Below are positions 15,132 to 16,524 of a stretch of DNA of 16,524 bases, in pieces. Numbering within the stretch: position 1 is the stretch's first letter; every line of letters begins with the position of its first letter. The position numbers and the translations under genes were made by a program. The notes under the pieces were generated by a model. It worked only from the letters and a program-made list of their open reading frames with translations. It had not been told where the DNA came from and did no database searches. The stretch is from DATMXS01 sp050260275 (GTDB taxonomy: Bacteria; Acidobacteriota; Terriglobia; Bryobacterales; Bryobacteraceae): NCBI GenBank assembly GCA_050260275.1, contig JBLNBX010000275.1, positions 1 to 16,524 on the forward strand. Direction: 5' to 3'.

Positions 15132-16447
15132 TTGCCCTGCAAGATTTCGTCTGGCTGCTGGTGCTGATCGGGGTCATGATCCTCGTTCATGAACTCGGGC
15201 ACTTCTGGGCGGCACGCTGGTTTGACGTCCGAATCGATGTTTTTTCATTCGGATTCGGCCCGCGGTTGTTCGGATTCCGCCGCGGCGAGACCGACTTCCG
15301 CGTGTCAGCCATTCTGTTCGGCGGCTACGTCAAGATGGCGGGCGAGCAGCCCTCGGACGAGCATATCGACGACCCGCGCGCGTTCATCGCCAAGCCGCGC
15401 TGGCAAAGGCTGATCATCGCCGCCGCCGGGCCCACGATGAACGTGGTCCTGGCCGTCGCGGTGCTGACCGGGCTGTACATGACGCGGTTCCCCAAGGTGC
15501 CGCCTTCCGCGCAGGAGGGCATCATCGGTTACGTCGCGCCTGACTCGCCGGCCGCCAGGGCGGGAATCCGCGAGGGCGACAAAATCGTCAGGATCGGCGA
15601 CAAGCAGGACCCGAGTTGGGAAGACATAACGCTCATGGAAGTGGCCAGCGCGGGCCGGCCGCTCCAGGTCAAGCTGGAACGCGACGGGAAGGTGCTGTGG
15701 ACCACTGTCACGCCCAAGCTGGAGGAGCGAACGGGCCTCGGCTCCGCCGGCTGGGAGGACATGACTGAGATCGAGGTGGCTTCCGTCACCCCCGGCATGC
15801 CGGCGGCGGAGGCCGGCCTCAGGCCGGGCGATCTGCTCATCAGCGCGAACGGGGTTCCGCTTCGATCCCGCTACCGGCTGCACGATGTCCTCAGGCGCAG
15901 TGGCGGGAAGCCCGTCACCATCGAGTTCGAGCGAGACGGCGAGCGCCGGCAGGTGAGCATGCAGCCCACGTTCGCCACCGGCGGCGACGGACCCGAGCGC
16001 TGGATGATAGGCGTGCTGCCGCAGCCGCGCATGGTGATGACCCAGTTGTCGCTTCCGGACGCGTTCCGCGAGAGCGTGCGGCAGAACATCAAGGGCGCCA
16101 CCCTGATATTCCAGTTCCTGCGCGGCATAGTAGAGCAGCGCATGTCCGCCAAGTCCATACAGGGACCGATCGGGATTGCGCGCCTCTCCGGAGACGCCGC
16201 GCGCGAGGGCGCGTTCGCGTTCTTTGGCCTGATGGCGATGGTGAGCCTTAACCTCGCCATCTTCAACCTGCTGCCGATACCCATACTCGACGGGGGCGTG
16301 ATTGTCACGCTGCTGGTCGAGATGGTGATGCGCCGCGACTTGAGCCTGCGCGTCAAGGAGACCATCTTCAAGCTCGGTTTCGTGTTCCTGATGGCCGTGA
16401 TGGCGTTCGTCATCTACAACGACATCTCGAACATGCTGCCGGGCTAA
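15128..16447 (+). CDS. rseP: RIP metalloprotease RseP (site-2 protease family M50)
   Basis: Zinc intramembrane protease that cleaves transmembrane segments, such as anti-sigma factors and signal-peptide remnants. It has 439 residues, close to the usual 440-450. HELGH (21-25) sits in the first helix with H21, E22 and H25 as the active-site and zinc residues. The second motif, FNLLPIPILDGG (379-390), provides D388. Two PDZ domains lie between them, about 125-200 (GYVAPDSPAARAGIREGDKI) and about 212-285 (ASVTPGMPAAEAGLRPGDLL). Further helices are near 95-117, 364-395 and 413-431. It is translationally coupled to dxr. No anti-sigma factor gene is in the window, so the substrate is unknown. Confidence 0.97.
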   Translation: MIALQDFVWLLVLIGVMILVHELGHFWAARWFDVRIDVFSFGFGPRLFGFRRGETDFRVSAILFGGYVKMAGEQPSDEHIDDPRAFIAKPRWQRLIIAAAGPTMNVVLAVAVLTGLYMTRFPKVPPSAQEGIIGYVAPDSPAARAGIREGDKIVRIGDKQDPSWEDITLMEVASAGRPLQVKLERDGKVLWTTVTPKLEERTGLGSAGWEDMTEIEVASVTPGMPAAEAGLRPGDLLISANGVPLRSRYRLHDVLRRSGGKPVTIEFERDGERRQVSMQPTFATGGDGPERWMIGVLPQPRMVMTQLSLPDAFRESVRQNIKGATLIFQFLRGIVEQRMSAKSIQGPIGIARLSGDAAREGAFAFFGLMAMVSLNLAIFNLLPIPILDGGVIVTLLVEMVMRRDLSLRVKETIFKLGFVFLMAVMAFVIYNDISNMLPG

Positions 16448-16511
16448 ACGCCTGATGTTCCATCTGCCCTCGGTGGGCCCGGGTGTGTTCTGGCTAAACT
16501 GAGGTCAGCAG

Positions 16512-16524
16512 ATGGGGCTTGTTC
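16512..16524 (+). CDS. Possible start of the next gene (first four codons only)
   Basis: GAGG (16501-16504) lies 7 nt before an ATG at 16512, followed by GGG CTT GTT up to the window edge (MGLV). It would be 64 bp downstream of rseP and on the same strand. Nothing can be said about the product. In many bacteria this neighbourhood continues with isoprenoid or envelope genes, but that is only a guess. Confidence 0.35.

Overview
The window (about 16.5 kb, GC-rich) looks like ordinary bacterial chromosome carrying mostly conserved housekeeping genes. Gene content suggests Acidobacteriota, perhaps the Bryobacter/Solibacter side: a three-subunit (type B) sdhCAB, an isc operon, an HtrA with two PDZ domains, dxr joined to rseP, and intergenic DNA full of short GC-rich palindromes. 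That placement is inference; no 16S rRNA gene is present. I see no phage, insertion sequence, CRISPR array, toxin-antitoxin pair or defence island.

Layout. Positions 1-2303 (minus strand) hold a tight iscR-iscS-iscU-iscA operon for iron-sulfur cluster assembly; iscA runs off the left edge. The operon is divergent from a DUF72 gene (2439-3158, plus). The 135 bp between them contain a regular array of GGWCC half-sites next to a probable iscR promoter. An initiator tRNA-fMet gene follows on the minus strand (3344-3420), then a mazG-GNAT acetyltransferase pair (minus, 5041 down to 3543). A 597-bp divergent intergenic region (5042-5638) holds two copies of a 44-bp repeat and a run of perfect short hairpins.

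From 5639 to the right edge all protein genes are on the plus strand: sdhC-sdhA-sdhB (succinate dehydrogenase/fumarate reductase), an EamA-family transporter, a periplasmic HtrA-type serine protease, a small secreted lysine-rich peptidoglycan-binding protein whose stop overlaps the start of alanine dehydrogenase (ald), then dxr (MEP isoprenoid pathway) overlapping rseP (site-2 protease), and perhaps the first codons of one more gene.

How the genes relate. The Isc proteins build clusters that enzymes such as SdhB need, and both loci have GGWCC dyads upstream, which suggests but does not show shared control. HtrA and RseP both act in envelope protein quality control. Five gene junctions are 4-nt ATGA or GTGA overlaps, which points to translational coupling (iscR/iscS, iscU/iscA, mazG/GNAT, peptidoglycan-binding gene/ald, dxr/rseP). 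The most noteworthy items are regulatory or structural: the half-site array, the palindrome island, and the lysine-repeat protein coupled to ald. I found no convincing undescribed multi-gene system.
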